Shown here piece by piece: positions 17,338 to 26,714 of a stretch of 64,000 nt of DNA; within the stretch, counting starts at the first letter, position 1; the number at the start of each line of letters is the position of its first letter. Under the pieces are notes generated by a model. The model saw only the letters and a program-made list of their open reading frames with translations. It ran no database searches and was not told where the DNA came from. The position numbers and the translations under genes are program-made. Source of the DNA: an uncultured Anaerolineae bacterium (GTDB taxonomy: Bacteria; Chloroflexota; Anaerolineae; Promineifilales; Promineifilaceae); the NCBI GenBank assembly GCA_937943625.1, contig CALEAD010000018.1:41281-105280 (forward strand). The letters are read 5' to 3'.

Positions 17338-19116
17338 ATGTACATCCTGGGCATTTCTTGCTTCTACCACGACGCCGCTGCCGCCTTGCTGGCCGACGGC
17401 AAATTGGTTGCCGCTGCCGAAGAAGAGCGCTTTACACGCCAAAAACATGACGCCAGCTATCCGCAGCACGCCATCGAATTTTGCCTGAAAACGGCCGGCA
17501 TCACGGCGGCCGAGCTCGATTACGTCGTCTTTTACGAAAAACCGCTGCTCAAATTTGAGCGCATCTTCAAGACCCACCTGGCCTCTTTCCCCCGCTCCTG
17601 GCACACCTTTGGCGAGGCGATGATTGCCTGGTTGGGGGATAAGCTGTGGGTCAAATCCCACCTGCACGAAAAGCTGGGTGTACCTGACGAGAAAATCCTC
17701 TTTGCCGACCATCACGCCTCGCATGCAGCCAGCGCTTTCTTTGCTTCCCCCTTCACAGAAGCGGCCGTGCTCACCATAGATGGTGTGGGCGAGTGGACGA
17801 CGACCGCCAAAGGGTATGCCACTGCCAACTGGCACGGCCAGGGGGAAAACAAGATCGTCCTTAGTGAAGAGCAACGTTTTCCCCACTCCCTGGGGCTGCT
17901 TTACTCCGCTTTTACTGCTTACCTGGGCTTCCACGTCAACAGCGGTGAATACAAGGTCATGGGCATGTCCCCCTATGGCACGCCAAAGTACCTGGACAAG
18001 ATGGCGCAAATTTTCACGCTGTACGAAGATGGCAGTTTCTGGCTGAATATGGATTATTTCAGCTTTCACTACTCGCACACGCGCACCTACAGCGACAAAT
18101 TTGTGCAGCTTTTTGGCCCGCCGCGCGTCCACAGCGACGACTTTTACACCACCCAAACTCATCCAGAGGTCAACCCCAATGACTCGCAGGTGAAACTGAA
18201 CCAGTATTATGCTGACGTGGCTGCCAGTGTGCAGCACGTGACGGAAGAGGCGATTATTCGTATGTTGCGCACTCTGCACGTGGAAACGGGCATGACGCGG
18301 GTGTGCCTGGCAGGGGGCGTGGGGCTAAACAGCAAGGCCAACGGCCGTCTCCTGGCCGAAACCCCTTTCACGGAAATCTTCATCCAGCCGGCAGCCGGGG
18401 ATAGCGGCGGCGCGCTGGGGGCAGCGCTCTACGCCTACCACGTGCTGCTGGGGCAGCCGCGCCGTTTTGTACAAGAACACGCCTACTATGGCGCAGCCTA
18501 TGGCGATGCCGAAATCGAGGCCGCTATCACCCAGGGCGGATTCCGCTATCAGGTGGAGCGCGACGAGGCGCGCCTGACTGCGCGCGTGGTGGACGATATT
18601 TTGCAAGGCAAAGTTATCGCCTGGTTCCAAGGGCGTTTTGAGTGGGGGCCACGCGCCCTGGGCAGCCGTAGCATTATGGCCGACCCGCGCCGCGCAGAGA
18701 TGAAAGATATTATCAACAGCAAAATCAAGTTTCGCGAACCGTTTCGGCCGTTTGCACCGGTGATCATTGAAGAAGCCGTGGATCGCTACTTTGAGGGCGT
18801 GCCCGATCCAGACAGCTATTACCTGCCGCGCTTCATGCTCACCGTGCATCGCTTTAAGGAAGGGCCTGGGCAAGAAGTTCCCGCCGTCAATCACCTGGGC
18901 ACAGGCCGCCTGCAAACGGTGCGCCGCGAGTGGAACCCGCGCTACTATGACGTGGTGGCGCAGTTTGGCCAGGCAACCGGCACACCCATTTTGGTGAACA
19001 CCAGCTTTAATTTGCGCGGTGAGCCAATTGTGAACACGCCCACCAACGCCCTAAAGACCTTTGGCAATAGCGGGCTGGATACACTGGTGATGGGGAATTA
19101 TCTGGTGCGTAAGTGA
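17338..19116 (+). CDS. O-carbamoyltransferase (NodU/CmcH/SxtI-like)
   Basis: A 592-residue, full-length member of the NodU/CmcH family. These enzymes use carbamoyl phosphate and ATP to place a carbamoyl group on a hydroxyl of a sugar or natural product. The N-terminal ASKHA/Kae1-like domain begins YILGISCFYHDAAAALL and holds the metal-binding HHASHAASA near 123-131 and GVGEWTT near 149. The C-terminal carbamoyltransferase domain holds GRFEWGPRALGSRSI near 430-445 and ILVNTSFNLRGEPIV near 558-572. Cytosolic. The neighbouring SGNH hydrolase, SxtK-like and SxtJ-like genes suggest a cell-surface glycan or lipid-linked substrate rather than a toxin, since no polyketide or amidinotransferase genes are present. 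Confidence 0.93.
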   Translation: MYILGISCFYHDAAAALLADGKLVAAAEEERFTRQKHDASYPQHAIEFCLKTAGITAAELDYVVFYEKPLLKFERIFKTHLASFPRSWHTFGEAMIAWLGDKLWVKSHLHEKLGVPDEKILFADHHASHAASAFFASPFTEAAVLTIDGVGEWTTTAKGYATANWHGQGENKIVLSEEQRFPHSLGLLYSAFTAYLGFHVNSGEYKVMGMSPYGTPKYLDKMAQIFTLYEDGSFWLNMDYFSFHYSHTRTYSDKFVQLFGPPRVHSDDFYTTQTHPEVNPNDSQVKLNQYYADVAASVQHVTEEAIIRMLRTLHVETGMTRVCLAGGVGLNSKANGRLLAETPFTEIFIQPAAGDSGGALGAALYAYHVLLGQPRRFVQEHAYYGAAYGDAEIEAAITQGGFRYQVERDEARLTARVVDDILQGKVIAWFQGRFEWGPRALGSRSIMADPRRAEMKDIINSKIKFREPFRPFAPVIIEEAVDRYFEGVPDPDSYYLPRFMLTVHRFKEGPGQEVPAVNHLGTGRLQTVRREWNPRYYDVVAQFGQATGTPILVNTSFNLRGEPIVNTPTNALKTFGNSGLDTLVMGNYLVRK

Positions 19117-19134
19117 GGATGTGAGCCTGTTTTA

Positions 19135-19240
19135 TCTGGACACATCTGACCGCAGACGGTCGACCGCAAACCGTGCGTGGTAGACGGCAAGCCACTATTG
19201 CGGTTGTTGGTCGGTCATCATGCGATGGCCGACCATTGTG
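19135..19240. repeat. possible degenerate family C element
   Basis: Between convergent genes. CATCTGACCGCAGACGG, CCGCAAACCG and GGTCGGTCATCATGCG recall the inner arms of family C, but the GGCATGGTTC ends are not clear. Confidence 0.35.
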
Positions 19241-19242
19241 CC

Positions 19243-20484
19243 TTACTCAAAGCGCAAAGCCTCTATCGGGTTCAGACTTGCGGCGCGTGAGGCAGGATAG
19301 ATACCAAAGAACAACCCCACTGCGACAGAAAAGCCTACCGCCAGGGCAACGGCGCTGGCCGTTACCACCGCCTCTAGCTCTGGCACCGCCAGACGCACGG
19401 CAAATGCGCCCAAAAAGCCGAGCACAATTCCCAGTGCGCCGCCCAGCATCGCCAGCACAACCGCCTCGGTGAGGAATTGGCTGAGGATGTCTCTCTTTTT
19501 CGCGCCTACGGCTTTGCGCAGCCCAATCTCTCGCGTGCGTTCGGTGACGGAGACGAGCATGATGTTCATGATGCCGATGCCGCCCACGAGTAGGGAGATG
19601 CTGGCGATGGCGCCTAAAAATAGGGTCAGCACGCCGGTCACCTCCCCAAATGAGCGCAGAAAATCTTCCTGCGTGAGAATGAGAAAGTCGTCTTCATCGC
19701 GAAAGGTGATGTTGTGCAGTTGGCGCATGGCGTTGGTGGCGTCTATGACGACGTTCCGCACAGCGTTGCTGCTGACGGCCTGGATGAGAATCATGTCGGT
19801 GCGCAGTTCGCCGCTGGGGGTGCGCAGGTTATACAGCCGCTCTTGCGCCGTTGTCAGGGGGATGATGGCCAGGTCATCTTCGCTGCCAAAGGTGCCGCCT
19901 CCCTGTGGCTCCAGAATGCCGATGACGCGAAAGTTGAGGCCGCGAATGCGCACGTTGGTATCGAGTGGGTCTACGTCTGGCGGGAAGAGGTTGGTCACCA
20001 CGTCTTGCCCAATGACGACGACGCGCGAACGGCCGTTGTAATCTGTCTCTGAGATAAAGCGGCCGCGCGTCACTTCGTAGCCGCGTATTGGGCCATAATC
20101 TGGCGTAGAGGCGCGAATGGAGGTGCGATAGACGTTGCCCAGGTATTGCAAATCGTCGTTGCGAAAGACCACCGGGGCGATGCCGGAGACGTTGGGTAGC
20201 AGCAGGGGGTCGGCTAGGCTTTCGGCGTCGCGCATGGTCAATGTCGCCCCGCCGACGCCCGGCGGGCCAAATTGCCCTCCTTCGCCGCGTGGCAGTACAA
20301 AAACGAGATTTGTGCCCAGGCCAATGAACTGGTCGGCAACAAAGCGCGTGACGCCATCGCCAATAGCCAGCAGGGTAATGACGGCCGCTACGCCAATCAT
20401 AATGCCCAGCATTGTCAGCGCGGCACGCAGCTTGTTGGCATTCAGCGAGCGAAAAGCGAGGCGGATGTTTTCCGAAAGATTCAT
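19243..20484 (-). CDS. MacB/FtsX-family ABC transporter permease (second of two)
   Basis: A 413-residue permease of the MacB type. An N-terminal membrane helix (LTMLGIMIGVAAVITLLAIGD) is followed by a large extracytoplasmic MacB-PCD domain (about 45-265) and three C-terminal helices. The FtsX signature GGIGIMNIMLVSVTERTREIGLRKAVGA is between the second and third helices (about 305-333). It is paralogous to the gene at 20500-21738, suggesting a heterodimeric permease. Last gene of the leftward operon membrane-fusion protein, ATPase, permease, permease. Role: export of peptides, lipids or small molecules. Confidence 0.9.
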   Translation of the reverse strand: MNLSENIRLAFRSLNANKLRAALTMLGIMIGVAAVITLLAIGDGVTRFVADQFIGLGTNLVFVLPRGEGGQFGPPGVGGATLTMRDAESLADPLLLPNVSGIAPVVFRNDDLQYLGNVYRTSIRASTPDYGPIRGYEVTRGRFISETDYNGRSRVVVIGQDVVTNLFPPDVDPLDTNVRIRGLNFRVIGILEPQGGGTFGSEDDLAIIPLTTAQERLYNLRTPSGELRTDMILIQAVSSNAVRNVVIDATNAMRQLHNITFRDEDDFLILTQEDFLRSFGEVTGVLTLFLGAIASISLLVGGIGIMNIMLVSVTERTREIGLRKAVGAKKRDILSQFLTEAVVLAMLGGALGIVLGFLGAFAVRLAVPELEAVVTASAVALAVGFSVAVGLFFGIYPASRAASLNPIEALRFE

Positions 20485-20499
20485 AAGTTATGTTTTACA

Positions 20500-21738
20500 C
20501 TACTCATAGCGCAGCGCATCAATGGGATTCAGTCGTGCCGCACGCGCGGCGGGGTAAACGCCAAAGAGGAGCCCAATCACTGCAGAAATGGAGATGGCGC
20601 CGATAACGGCCGTCCAGTCTACCACTGGTTGCAGCGTTTCTGAGAAGCCAGCAACGATGAGCGTGCCTGTGATGCCCAATGCCAGACCGATGATGCCACC
20701 CAGCACCGCCAGCACCATCGCTTCTACCAAAAATTGCGCCAGAATATCGCGTCGCCTGGCGCCGACGGCCTTGCGCAAGCCAATTTCGCGCGTGCGCTCT
20801 GTCACCGACACCAGCATGATATTCATGATGCCAATGCCCCCTACCAGCAGCGAAATGCCGGCAATGACGCCAAGAAAAATGGTGAGCACACTCGTTACCT
20901 GGGCAAAGGCGCTCACCAGCTCATCCTGACTGAGAACGGTGAAGTCGTTGTCTGCTTCAGGCGGCAGGTTGCGCTGTTCGCGCAGCGCCAGCTCAATTTG
21001 GGCAATGGCCGTATCCTGGCGCTCTCTGTCCAATAGTTGGGCGTAAATCAAGTCTATGCGTAGCTTGCCGTCTGGGCGGCGCGCGGGAAAAAGGCGTTGC
21101 TGTGCAGTGCTGATCGGTACCAGAATCAGGTCGTCCTGGTCATTGAAGCCAGACCCCCCTTTGGTCTGCATCAGGCCAATGACACGGAAGTTGACGTTGT
21201 TGATACGAATGGTTGCGTCCAGGGGGAGCTCGCCATCGGGAAAGAGCTTTTCATAAACCGTTTGCCCCAGCACGGCCACGCGCGCACCCGCGTTGACATC
21301 CTGTTCGTTAAAGAAGTTGCCCAATACTGGGTAGAAGTTGCGGATTTCTTGATAGTTGACGGTGGTGCCGGTGATGGCGGTGCGCGCTTCGTGCCGGCCA
21401 CGTGTTACCAGGGCAGAACGGCCGTATTCCGGCACCACCAATCCTACCTCAGGCACGCGCAGCGGGTCGGCCACGGCGCGAAAGTCATTCATCGTCAATC
21501 CCAGGCCGCGCGCACTTCTTTGCTGTTCTGGGCCAATGCGCCCCGGCAGCACAAAGAGCAGATTGTTGCCCAGCCCGGCAAATTCGGCCGTGACCACGCC
21601 TTCTACGCCGCGCCCCACGGAAACGAGCGTAATCACGGCGGCCACGCCGATGATGATGCCCAACATTGTCAGCAACGAGCGCAGCTTGTTGGCAACCAAC
21701 GCTCCCAGGGCGATGCGAAAGTTCTCTAAAGGATTCAT
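20500..21738 (-). CDS. MacB/FtsX-family ABC transporter permease (first of two)
   Basis: A 412-residue paralogue of the next gene with the same layout: one N-terminal helix, MacB periplasmic-type domain and three C-terminal helices around GGIGIMNIMLVSVTERTREIG. ATG 21738 is preferred over TTG 21744, because the ATPase stop (21743-21741) is just before it and MNPLENFRIALGAL matches the sister protein's MNLSENIRLAFRSL. There are 15 bases between the two permeases. The ATPase at 21741 would power the pair. Confidence 0.92.
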   Translation of the reverse strand: MNPLENFRIALGALVANKLRSLLTMLGIIIGVAAVITLVSVGRGVEGVVTAEFAGLGNNLLFVLPGRIGPEQQRSARGLGLTMNDFRAVADPLRVPEVGLVVPEYGRSALVTRGRHEARTAITGTTVNYQEIRNFYPVLGNFFNEQDVNAGARVAVLGQTVYEKLFPDGELPLDATIRINNVNFRVIGLMQTKGGSGFNDQDDLILVPISTAQQRLFPARRPDGKLRIDLIYAQLLDRERQDTAIAQIELALREQRNLPPEADNDFTVLSQDELVSAFAQVTSVLTIFLGVIAGISLLVGGIGIMNIMLVSVTERTREIGLRKAVGARRRDILAQFLVEAMVLAVLGGIIGLALGITGTLIVAGFSETLQPVVDWTAVIGAISISAVIGLLFGVYPAARAARLNPIDALRYE

Positions 21739-21740
21739 GA

Positions 21741-22499
21741 TCAATGCAGCGCCATGTCAGACGGCCGTTTCGATTGTCCGGCAATCAGCTGCTCCATAAT
21801 TGGCTCGTCGCTCACTACCTTTCCATCGGCCAGCGTTACCACACGCCGTGTGTGCCGCGCAATCCAGGGATCGTGTGTCACGAAAATAATCGTAATCCCC
21901 TGCTCCACATTCAGCCGCTGAAAAATTTGCATCACTTCTGTGCCTGACTTGCTGTCTAGGTTGCCGGTGGGTTCATCTGCCAAAATGATGGCTGGTTCAT
22001 TCACCAGCGCCCGCGCAATGGCAACGCGCTGCTGCTGCCCCCCGGAAAGCTCGCTCGGCTTGTGATGCAGGCGGTCACCTAGCCCTACCATCTCCAGAGC
22101 GCGCCGGGCCCGCTCCTGGCGCTGCCGTTTACCGGCGTAAACGAGCGGCAGCTCCACCTGCTGCAACGCCGGCGTGCGCGAAAGCAGATTGAAGTTTTGG
22201 AAGACAAAGCCAATTTTGCGGTTGCGAATATCGGCCAGGGCATCATCAGAAAGCTGGCTGACATCCGTGCCATCCAGCCAGTAAGAGCCGCTGGTGGGCT
22301 GGTCGAGCGCCCCAAGCATATTCATCATCGTGGATTTGCCAGAGCCCGATGGCCCCATAATGGCGACAAATTCCCCCTTGTCTATGTCTAGCGAAACGCC
22401 GTTTAGGGCGTGCACCTGATGCTCCCCCATGACGTACACTTTTTTCATGTCACGGATGCGGATGACCGGATTACGGCCGTTGCTGTTCGCGCTCATCAT
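21741..22499 (-). CDS. MacB/LolD-type ABC transporter ATP-binding protein
   Basis: A 252-residue ATPase with Walker [10 protein letters not shown]-loop FVFQNFNLL, signature [15 protein letters not shown], Walker B IILADEPT and the H-loop His in IIFVTHDP. The LTQ/LolD-like insertion typical of MacB systems ([26 protein letters not shown]) is present. Its ATG overlaps the stop of the membrane-fusion gene by 4 bases (ATGA), so translation is coupled. Cytoplasmic face of the transporter made with the permeases at 20500 and 19243. Confidence 0.95.
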   Translation of the reverse strand: MMSANSNGRNPVIRIRDMKKVYVMGEHQVHALNGVSLDIDKGEFVAIMGPSGSGKSTMMNMLGALDQPTSGSYWLDGTDVSQLSDDALADIRNRKIGFVFQNFNLLSRTPALQQVELPLVYAGKRQRQERARRALEMVGLGDRLHHKPSELSGGQQQRVAIARALVNEPAIILADEPTGNLDSKSGTEVMQIFQRLNVEQGITIIFVTHDPWIARHTRRVVTLADGKVVSDEPIMEQLIAGQSKRPSDMALH

Positions 22500-24049
22500 C
22501 CCCCTCCAAACAGAGAAAAGCCCTCGCGCTGATTCGTCACCACTACCACATCCCCAGCATTCAGACCGCTCAGCACCTCACTAGAGGTTTCGTTGCGCAG
22601 CCCTGTTTGCACCACCACTTCGACAATCGTACCGTTTGCCTGCTTCACGTTCACCAGCGCCTGTCCCGTTTCGCGGTTCAGGCGCACGGCCCAGTTGGGC
22701 ACAATCAGCACATCATCAATTTCTTCCACAATGATCGAGGCGTTGGCGCTCATGCCGGGGCGCAGCGCCACGCCACTGGGCGGCTCAATGTTAATGGTGA
22801 CCAGGTACGTTACCACGCCGCCCGTATTCGCCGATGTGGGCGCAATTTCGCTAATGGCTCCGTGCACAGGCACATTAGGCAACGCGTCCAGGGTAATATC
22901 TACCTGTTGTCCCAGGGCAATTCTGGCAATGTCAATTTCGTCCACGTTCACGGTAATGTGGAACGCTTCCTCATTCACAATGGTGATGACGGGTGTGCCC
23001 GGCGCAGCCTGTTCGCCGGGGTTAATGCGTACATTGGCCACCCTGCCAGAGATGGGTGCGACAATGCGGCTTTGTTCCAGGCGCAGCTTGGCCAGCGCCA
23101 GATTGGTTTCGGCGCTAGAAATCTGCGCTTGCAAAATGGCGATTTCTTCCGGTGTGGGTGGCTCTTGTAGCCGCGCAAAGGCGGCCTCGGCGCGCGCAAC
23201 GTTGGCCTGTGCCGCCGCTACATTGCCCTCGGCGGCCTGTACCCCCGCGCGGGCGCTGGCGATGGCGGCATCCAGCGCTTGCAAATCACTGGGGCGTGGC
23301 CCGGCACGCAGGTCGGCCAACTGCGCGCGTGCTGCGGCTAGAGCCGCATTGGCGTTATCCAGTGCCGCGCGCGCCTGCTCTTCTGGCGCGCCCAGGCCGG
23401 GGCACTGCTCTTGCGTAGAGCCATCTGGCAGGGTGATAGTAAAGCACTGCACCACGCGGTTGTACGCTTCTTGCGCGTTTCTTTGTTGCAGCTCTGCCTG
23501 CGCCAGATTGGCCTCGGCGGCGGCAATTTGTCCGGCCGAAGCACCTGCCAGGGCTTTGGCCTTTTGCGCTTCGGCTTGCAAAACGCCCGCCTGCGCCGAG
23601 GCCAGGTTGGCCTGTGCCACCAGCAGGCTGGCATTGGCCGCGTCTATATCTGCCTGCGCCCCTGCCAGGGTGGCAGGACTGGGACGGCTATTTTGTCGCT
23701 GCTGCAAAGAAAGCTGCTGAATGCGCAGCGCATCTTCGGCTTGCCTGACGGCTAGCTCTAATTCAGCCGTGCCCACGGAGGCGAGAATGTCGCCCGCCTG
23801 CACCTTCTGCCCGCGCACGACGTTAACTTGCTGTACCGTCCCGCCTATGCCAAAGGTCAGGTTGACCAATGCTTCTGGCTCGATAGCGCCGGTGGCGTTG
23901 ACGGTAGCAGTTATACGGCCGCGCACCACCGTTGCCTCGCGCAAAATTTCAATGCTGCCTGCCTGCGCTGCTTGCTGCCGTTGGAATAAAAAGAAGGCTC
24001 CCGCACCCAGCAGCACCACAATAATGAGAATTGTGATTGTTCGTTGCAT
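22496..24049 (-). CDS. HlyD/MacA-family membrane fusion protein
   Basis: About 517 residues. An N-terminal membrane anchor ([18 protein letters not shown]) is followed by a split biotinyl-lipoyl-like domain ([18 protein letters not shown]). A very long Ala/Gln-rich coiled coil (about 100-330) has an internal loop containing two Cys (VVQCFTI and EQCPGLG). Then come the beta-barrel and membrane-proximal domains, ending [22 protein letters not shown]. Start MQRTITIL (24049) is preferred over an ATG at 24061. First gene of the MacA-MacB-type operon. It likely anchors a substrate or an outer partner for the exporter. The paired Cys in the hairpin tip may form a disulfide. Confidence 0.9.
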   Translation of the reverse strand: MQRTITILIIVVLLGAGAFFLFQRQQAAQAGSIEILREATVVRGRITATVNATGAIEPEALVNLTFGIGGTVQQVNVVRGQKVQAGDILASVGTAELELAVRQAEDALRIQQLSLQQRQNSRPSPATLAGAQADIDAANASLLVAQANLASAQAGVLQAEAQKAKALAGASAGQIAAAEANLAQAELQQRNAQEAYNRVVQCFTITLPDGSTQEQCPGLGAPEEQARAALDNANAALAAARAQLADLRAGPRPSDLQALDAAIASARAGVQAAEGNVAAAQANVARAEAAFARLQEPPTPEEIAILQAQISSAETNLALAKLRLEQSRIVAPISGRVANVRINPGEQAAPGTPVITIVNEEAFHITVNVDEIDIARIALGQQVDITLDALPNVPVHGAISEIAPTSANTGGVVTYLVTINIEPPSGVALRPGMSANASIIVEEIDDVLIVPNWAVRLNRETGQALVNVKQANGTIVEVVVQTGLRNETSSEVLSGLNAGDVVVVTNQREGFSLFGGG

Positions 24050-24093
24050 AGTTATGTCCAATTATTCTGAAAGTTCAAAGTTGTTCTGGGCAG

Positions 24094-24177
24094 TGGCGTT
24101 TTGGCCAGCTGCCGGGGTAGTGCGACTTGCCAGATTGCCTTACGGTGCCAGAGGTCAACGCAATTTTTGCCAGACTA
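24094..24177. repeat. family A palindromic repeat, copy 3
   Basis: TGGCGTTTTGGCCAGCTG to TTTTTGCCAGACTAC. Centre GCGACTTGCCAGATTGC is less symmetric than other copies. It lies in the divergent region between the exporter operon and rex. Confidence 0.7.
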
Positions 24178-24212
24178 CAGGTCGTTTTTTCACAACCCCT
24201 CTCAATTATAAA

Positions 24213-24300
24213 AGTGCTACGAGAAGGCGCGTAGCACTATTTAGTGGCTGCACATAAAGCAAGGTGTGCTTAAAAGCCCGGCACAACCGGGCCGTTTTTT
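24213..24300 (+). ncRNA. possible small RNA ending in an intrinsic terminator
   Basis: AGTGCTACG/CGTAGCACT hairpin (24213-24238), then 35 bases, then the terminator GCCCGG/CCGGGC with loop CACAA followed by CGTTTTTT (24276-24300). A TATAAA lies at 24206-24211, but no good -35 is visible. No gene precedes this terminator on the plus strand and the rex promoter is downstream. So either an unannotated transcript ends here or it protects rex from read-through. Confidence 0.3.
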
Positions 24301-24335
24301 ACGCCAGCTAGCGCCTGTTTCACAAAACTGCTTTA

Positions 24336-24369
24336 TTGCGATAGATTTTGCTTATGTTAAAATTGTGAA
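24336..24369 (+). promoter_or_regulatory. rex promoter with candidate Rex half-sites
   Basis: TTGCGA (24336-24341), 16-base spacer, TAAAAT (24358-24363). TTGTGAA (24363-24369), a perfect half of the Rex operator consensus, overlaps the promoter's downstream edge. The reverse half TTCACAA is at 24319-24325. The two halves are not in the usual TTGTGAA-N4-TTCACAA order, so autoregulation is only a suggestion. Confidence 0.4.
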
Positions 24370-24412
24370 AAATTACGCGAGTTTCGTTCTGCACAAAAAG
24401 CAAGAGGTCAAC

Positions 24413-25042
24413 GTGAGCGGTGATGAGAAGATACCAGACATTGTGATCGGCCGTTTGCCCATCTACCTGCGTGAGCTGCGGCGGCTGCAAAGTGAAGGGG
24501 GCAAACCAACTACATCGTCGCGTGAATTGGGTGAACTATTGGGCATCAGTTCGGCGCAAATTCGCAAAGACCTCTCCCATTTTGGCGAATTTGGTAAACA
24601 AGGCACGGGTTACCACATTAACTATCTCATTGACCAGCTTAGCCACATTCTGCACCTGGACCGGATATGGCCAGTTGCCCTGGTTGGCGCCGGTTCGCTG
24701 GGCACGGCGCTGGCTCATTACGATGGCTTTGCGCCTCGTGGGTTTGAAATTCGCTGGATATTTGATAACGACCCTGGCAAAATCGGCCGTCAGATTAATG
24801 GCATTGCTGTTCAGTCGCTGGCGGAAATGGCGGAGACGGTTGCGCGCCACAAAATTCAAGTGGCGGTGATTGCCACGCCCGCGCGCGCGGCGCAAGAAGT
24901 GACCAACCGGCTGGTGGAAGCCGGCGTGAAGGCGATTTTGAGTTATGCGCCCGTGCACCTGATTGCGCCGCCAGAGGTGCAGGTCAGCTACAGTGACCCA
25001 CTGACGGAGTTACAACGGATGACGTATTACTTAGGGAAGTAA
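24413..25042 (+). CDS. rex: redox-sensing transcriptional repressor Rex
   Basis: A 209-residue repressor that senses the NADH/NAD+ ratio and controls fermentation and respiration genes. Residues 1-80 form the winged helix ([44 protein letters not shown]). Residues 80-209 are a Rossmann domain with [12 protein letters not shown]. The C-terminal helix ([15 protein letters not shown]) mediates the domain-swapped dimer. GTG 24413 is chosen because AGAGGT precedes it and the length then equals the family norm; the reading frame upstream of it is not protein-like. Monocistronic and convergent with mreB. Confidence 0.95.
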   Translation: MSGDEKIPDIVIGRLPIYLRELRRLQSEGGKPTTSSRELGELLGISSAQIRKDLSHFGEFGKQGTGYHINYLIDQLSHILHLDRIWPVALVGAGSLGTALAHYDGFAPRGFEIRWIFDNDPGKIGRQINGIAVQSLAEMAETVARHKIQVAVIATPARAAQEVTNRLVEAGVKAILSYAPVHLIAPPEVQVSYSDPLTELQRMTYYLGK

Positions 25043-25107
25043 CGACCGTATCAGAACCGCACAGCAATTCTCAAATTGAGCGCACTGGGCAGGTTCGTCT
25101 TCTCTGG

Positions 25108-25205
25108 GAACGGTGCTTTACAAAGTTCTGAGCGCAAACGGCCGACAACAGACCGCCCATCACTGGCAAAATCGCGGTTGGCACAACTTTATGAACCATG
25201 CCCAA
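25108..25205. repeat. family C repeat, copy 3
   Basis: GAACGGTGCTTTACAAAG to AACTTTATGAACCATGCC, with CAGACCGCCCATCACTGG in the middle. It separates the convergent genes rex and mreB, so it may serve as a shared transcription end. Confidence 0.6.
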
Positions 25206-25219
25206 ATTGAAAATTGCTG

Positions 25220-26233
25220 TTACAGGTCGGGGATGCTGCGCTGCAAGATAGGCAACTCAGCCAGTGCCTTCCCCGCGCCCAGGGCCGTGCAGGCCAGGGG
25301 ATTATCGGCCACATAGGCGGGCACGCCTGTCTCGCGCGTGAGCAATGTATCAATTTCGCGCAGCAGCGCGCCGCCGCCTGTCAGCGCCATGCCGCGATCA
25401 ATGATGTCAGAGGCCAGTTCGGGCGGCGTTTTGGCCAACACGGCACGCACCACGTTCACAATAGCAGTCAGCGGCTCGGCCAGTGCTTCGACCACCTCGC
25501 TCGAACGCACGGTGATCGTTTTGGGTAGGCCTGTTACCTGGTCACGCCCTTGTACTTGCATTTCCAGTTCGTTATCCAGGTCAATGGCTGCACCGATTTT
25601 AATCTTGATGGCCTCGGCAGTTGGCTCACCAATAATCAGGCTATACTTTTTGCGGATGTAGCTGATGATGGCTTCATCCAGGTGTACGCCCCCTACGCGC
25701 ACCGATTCGGCACAGACAATGCCATTGACGGAGATCACAGCCGCTTCTGTAGAGCCACCGCCGATATCTACGACCATATTGCCGGTTGGGGTGCCGATCG
25801 GCAGGCCGGCGCCAATAGCAGCGGCCAACGGTTCTGGAATGAGGTGGACTTCACGAGCGCCGGCGGCCAGGGCTGCTTCTTTGACGGCGCGGCGCTCGAC
25901 GCTGGTAACGCCATAGGGCACGCTGATCATTACCACCGGACGGCGCAGAGAACGGCCGCTTACCTTGCCAATGAAGTATTCCAGCATCCCCTGGGTTACG
26001 TAGTAATCGGCAATCACGCCATCGCGCAAGGGGCGCATCACTTCCAGGTCGTCAGAAGTACGGCCGTACATTTCCTTGGCCGCGCGCCCAACCTCAACGA
26101 TAATCGTTTTGTTGCCATCTTGCTGAATTGCCACGACGGAGGGTTCTTGCAGCACAACCCCTTTTCCCTGTTTGTACACCAGGACATTTACCGTTCCCAG
26201 GTCAATGGCGATATTGGTAGAAAATAAACCCAC
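25220..26233 (-). CDS. mreB: rod shape-determining protein MreB/Mbl
   Basis: A 337-residue actin-fold ATPase that forms filaments under the membrane and guides cell-wall synthesis. Phosphate-binding loops [13 protein letters not shown] (about 8-20) and [13 protein letters not shown] (about 157-169), connect motif [12 protein letters not shown] and adenosine motif [12 protein letters not shown] are all present. There is a hydrophobic N-terminal [10 protein letters not shown] but no amphipathic helix extension. Only 12 bases follow the atpC stop, so it is probably transcribed with the F1 genes. No mreC or mreD follows. Confidence 0.93.
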   Translation of the reverse strand: MGLFSTNIAIDLGTVNVLVYKQGKGVVLQEPSVVAIQQDGNKTIIVEVGRAAKEMYGRTSDDLEVMRPLRDGVIADYYVTQGMLEYFIGKVSGRSLRRPVVMISVPYGVTSVERRAVKEAALAAGAREVHLIPEPLAAAIGAGLPIGTPTGNMVVDIGGGSTEAAVISVNGIVCAESVRVGGVHLDEAIISYIRKKYSLIIGEPTAEAIKIKIGAAIDLDNELEMQVQGRDQVTGLPKTITVRSSEVVEALAEPLTAIVNVVRAVLAKTPPELASDIIDRGMALTGGGALLREIDTLLTRETGVPAYVADNPLACTALGAGKALAELPILQRSIPDL

Positions 26234-26245
26234 AGTTTGGCCCTC

Positions 26246-26698
26246 TTAATCTTCCCGGTCTGGTGGCGGGTAGGCGCCCGTTGCCATTGTGCGGCGACGG
26301 CGTCTGGCCACATCAATGCGCACCTGGGCTCGCTGCAGCGAAGCACGAATTTGGGCGTATCGTTCCGGGTCTTCCGGAACGCCTTCTGCCATCAGCTTCA
26401 GCGCCCGTTCGCGCGCCTCTTCGGCGCGGCGAATGTTAATTTCCTCGACGTGCTCGGCGGAATCGGCCAGAATAATCACCCGGTTAGGTTGCACCTCAGC
26501 CAAGCCCCCGCCAATGGCAAAGAATTCCTCTTGCCCGTCTTTGCGCACAACGACTTCGCCAAAAGCTAGGGTGGTGAGCAGGGGCGTGTGGTTGGGCAAA
26601 ATGCCCAACCGACCTTCGGTACCAGGTAAATTGACTGCGTCTACGTCATTGCTGTAGACAGTTCTTTCCTGAGTCACAATATCGCAATGGATTGGCAT
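26246..26698 (-). CDS. atpC: ATP synthase epsilon subunit
   Basis: A 150-residue central-stalk subunit. The N-terminal beta-sandwich (MPIHCDIVTQERTVYSNDVD..PGTEGRLGILPNHTPLLT) is typical. A C-terminal helical hairpin (RRAEEARERALKLM) follows, then an unusual basic tail rich in Arg (VARRRRRTM) and a PPPDRED end. Start ATG 26698 follows AGGTGA; a longer frame upstream to 26746 overlaps the inverted repeat and is not protein-like. Fourth gene of the atpA-G-D-C group, before mreB. Confidence 0.93.
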   Translation of the reverse strand: MPIHCDIVTQERTVYSNDVDAVNLPGTEGRLGILPNHTPLLTTLAFGEVVVRKDGQEEFFAIGGGLAEVQPNRVIILADSAEHVEEINIRRAEEARERALKLMAEGVPEDPERYAQIRASLQRAQVRIDVARRRRRTMATGAYPPPDRED

Positions 26699-26714
26699 AA
26701 GTTCACCTGAAAGC

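Noticed and set aside
17308..18279. Long antisense frame (323 codons) opposite the carbamoyltransferase
   Set aside because: It lies wholly opposite a well-conserved gene and its translation matches nothing; a by-product of codon bias.
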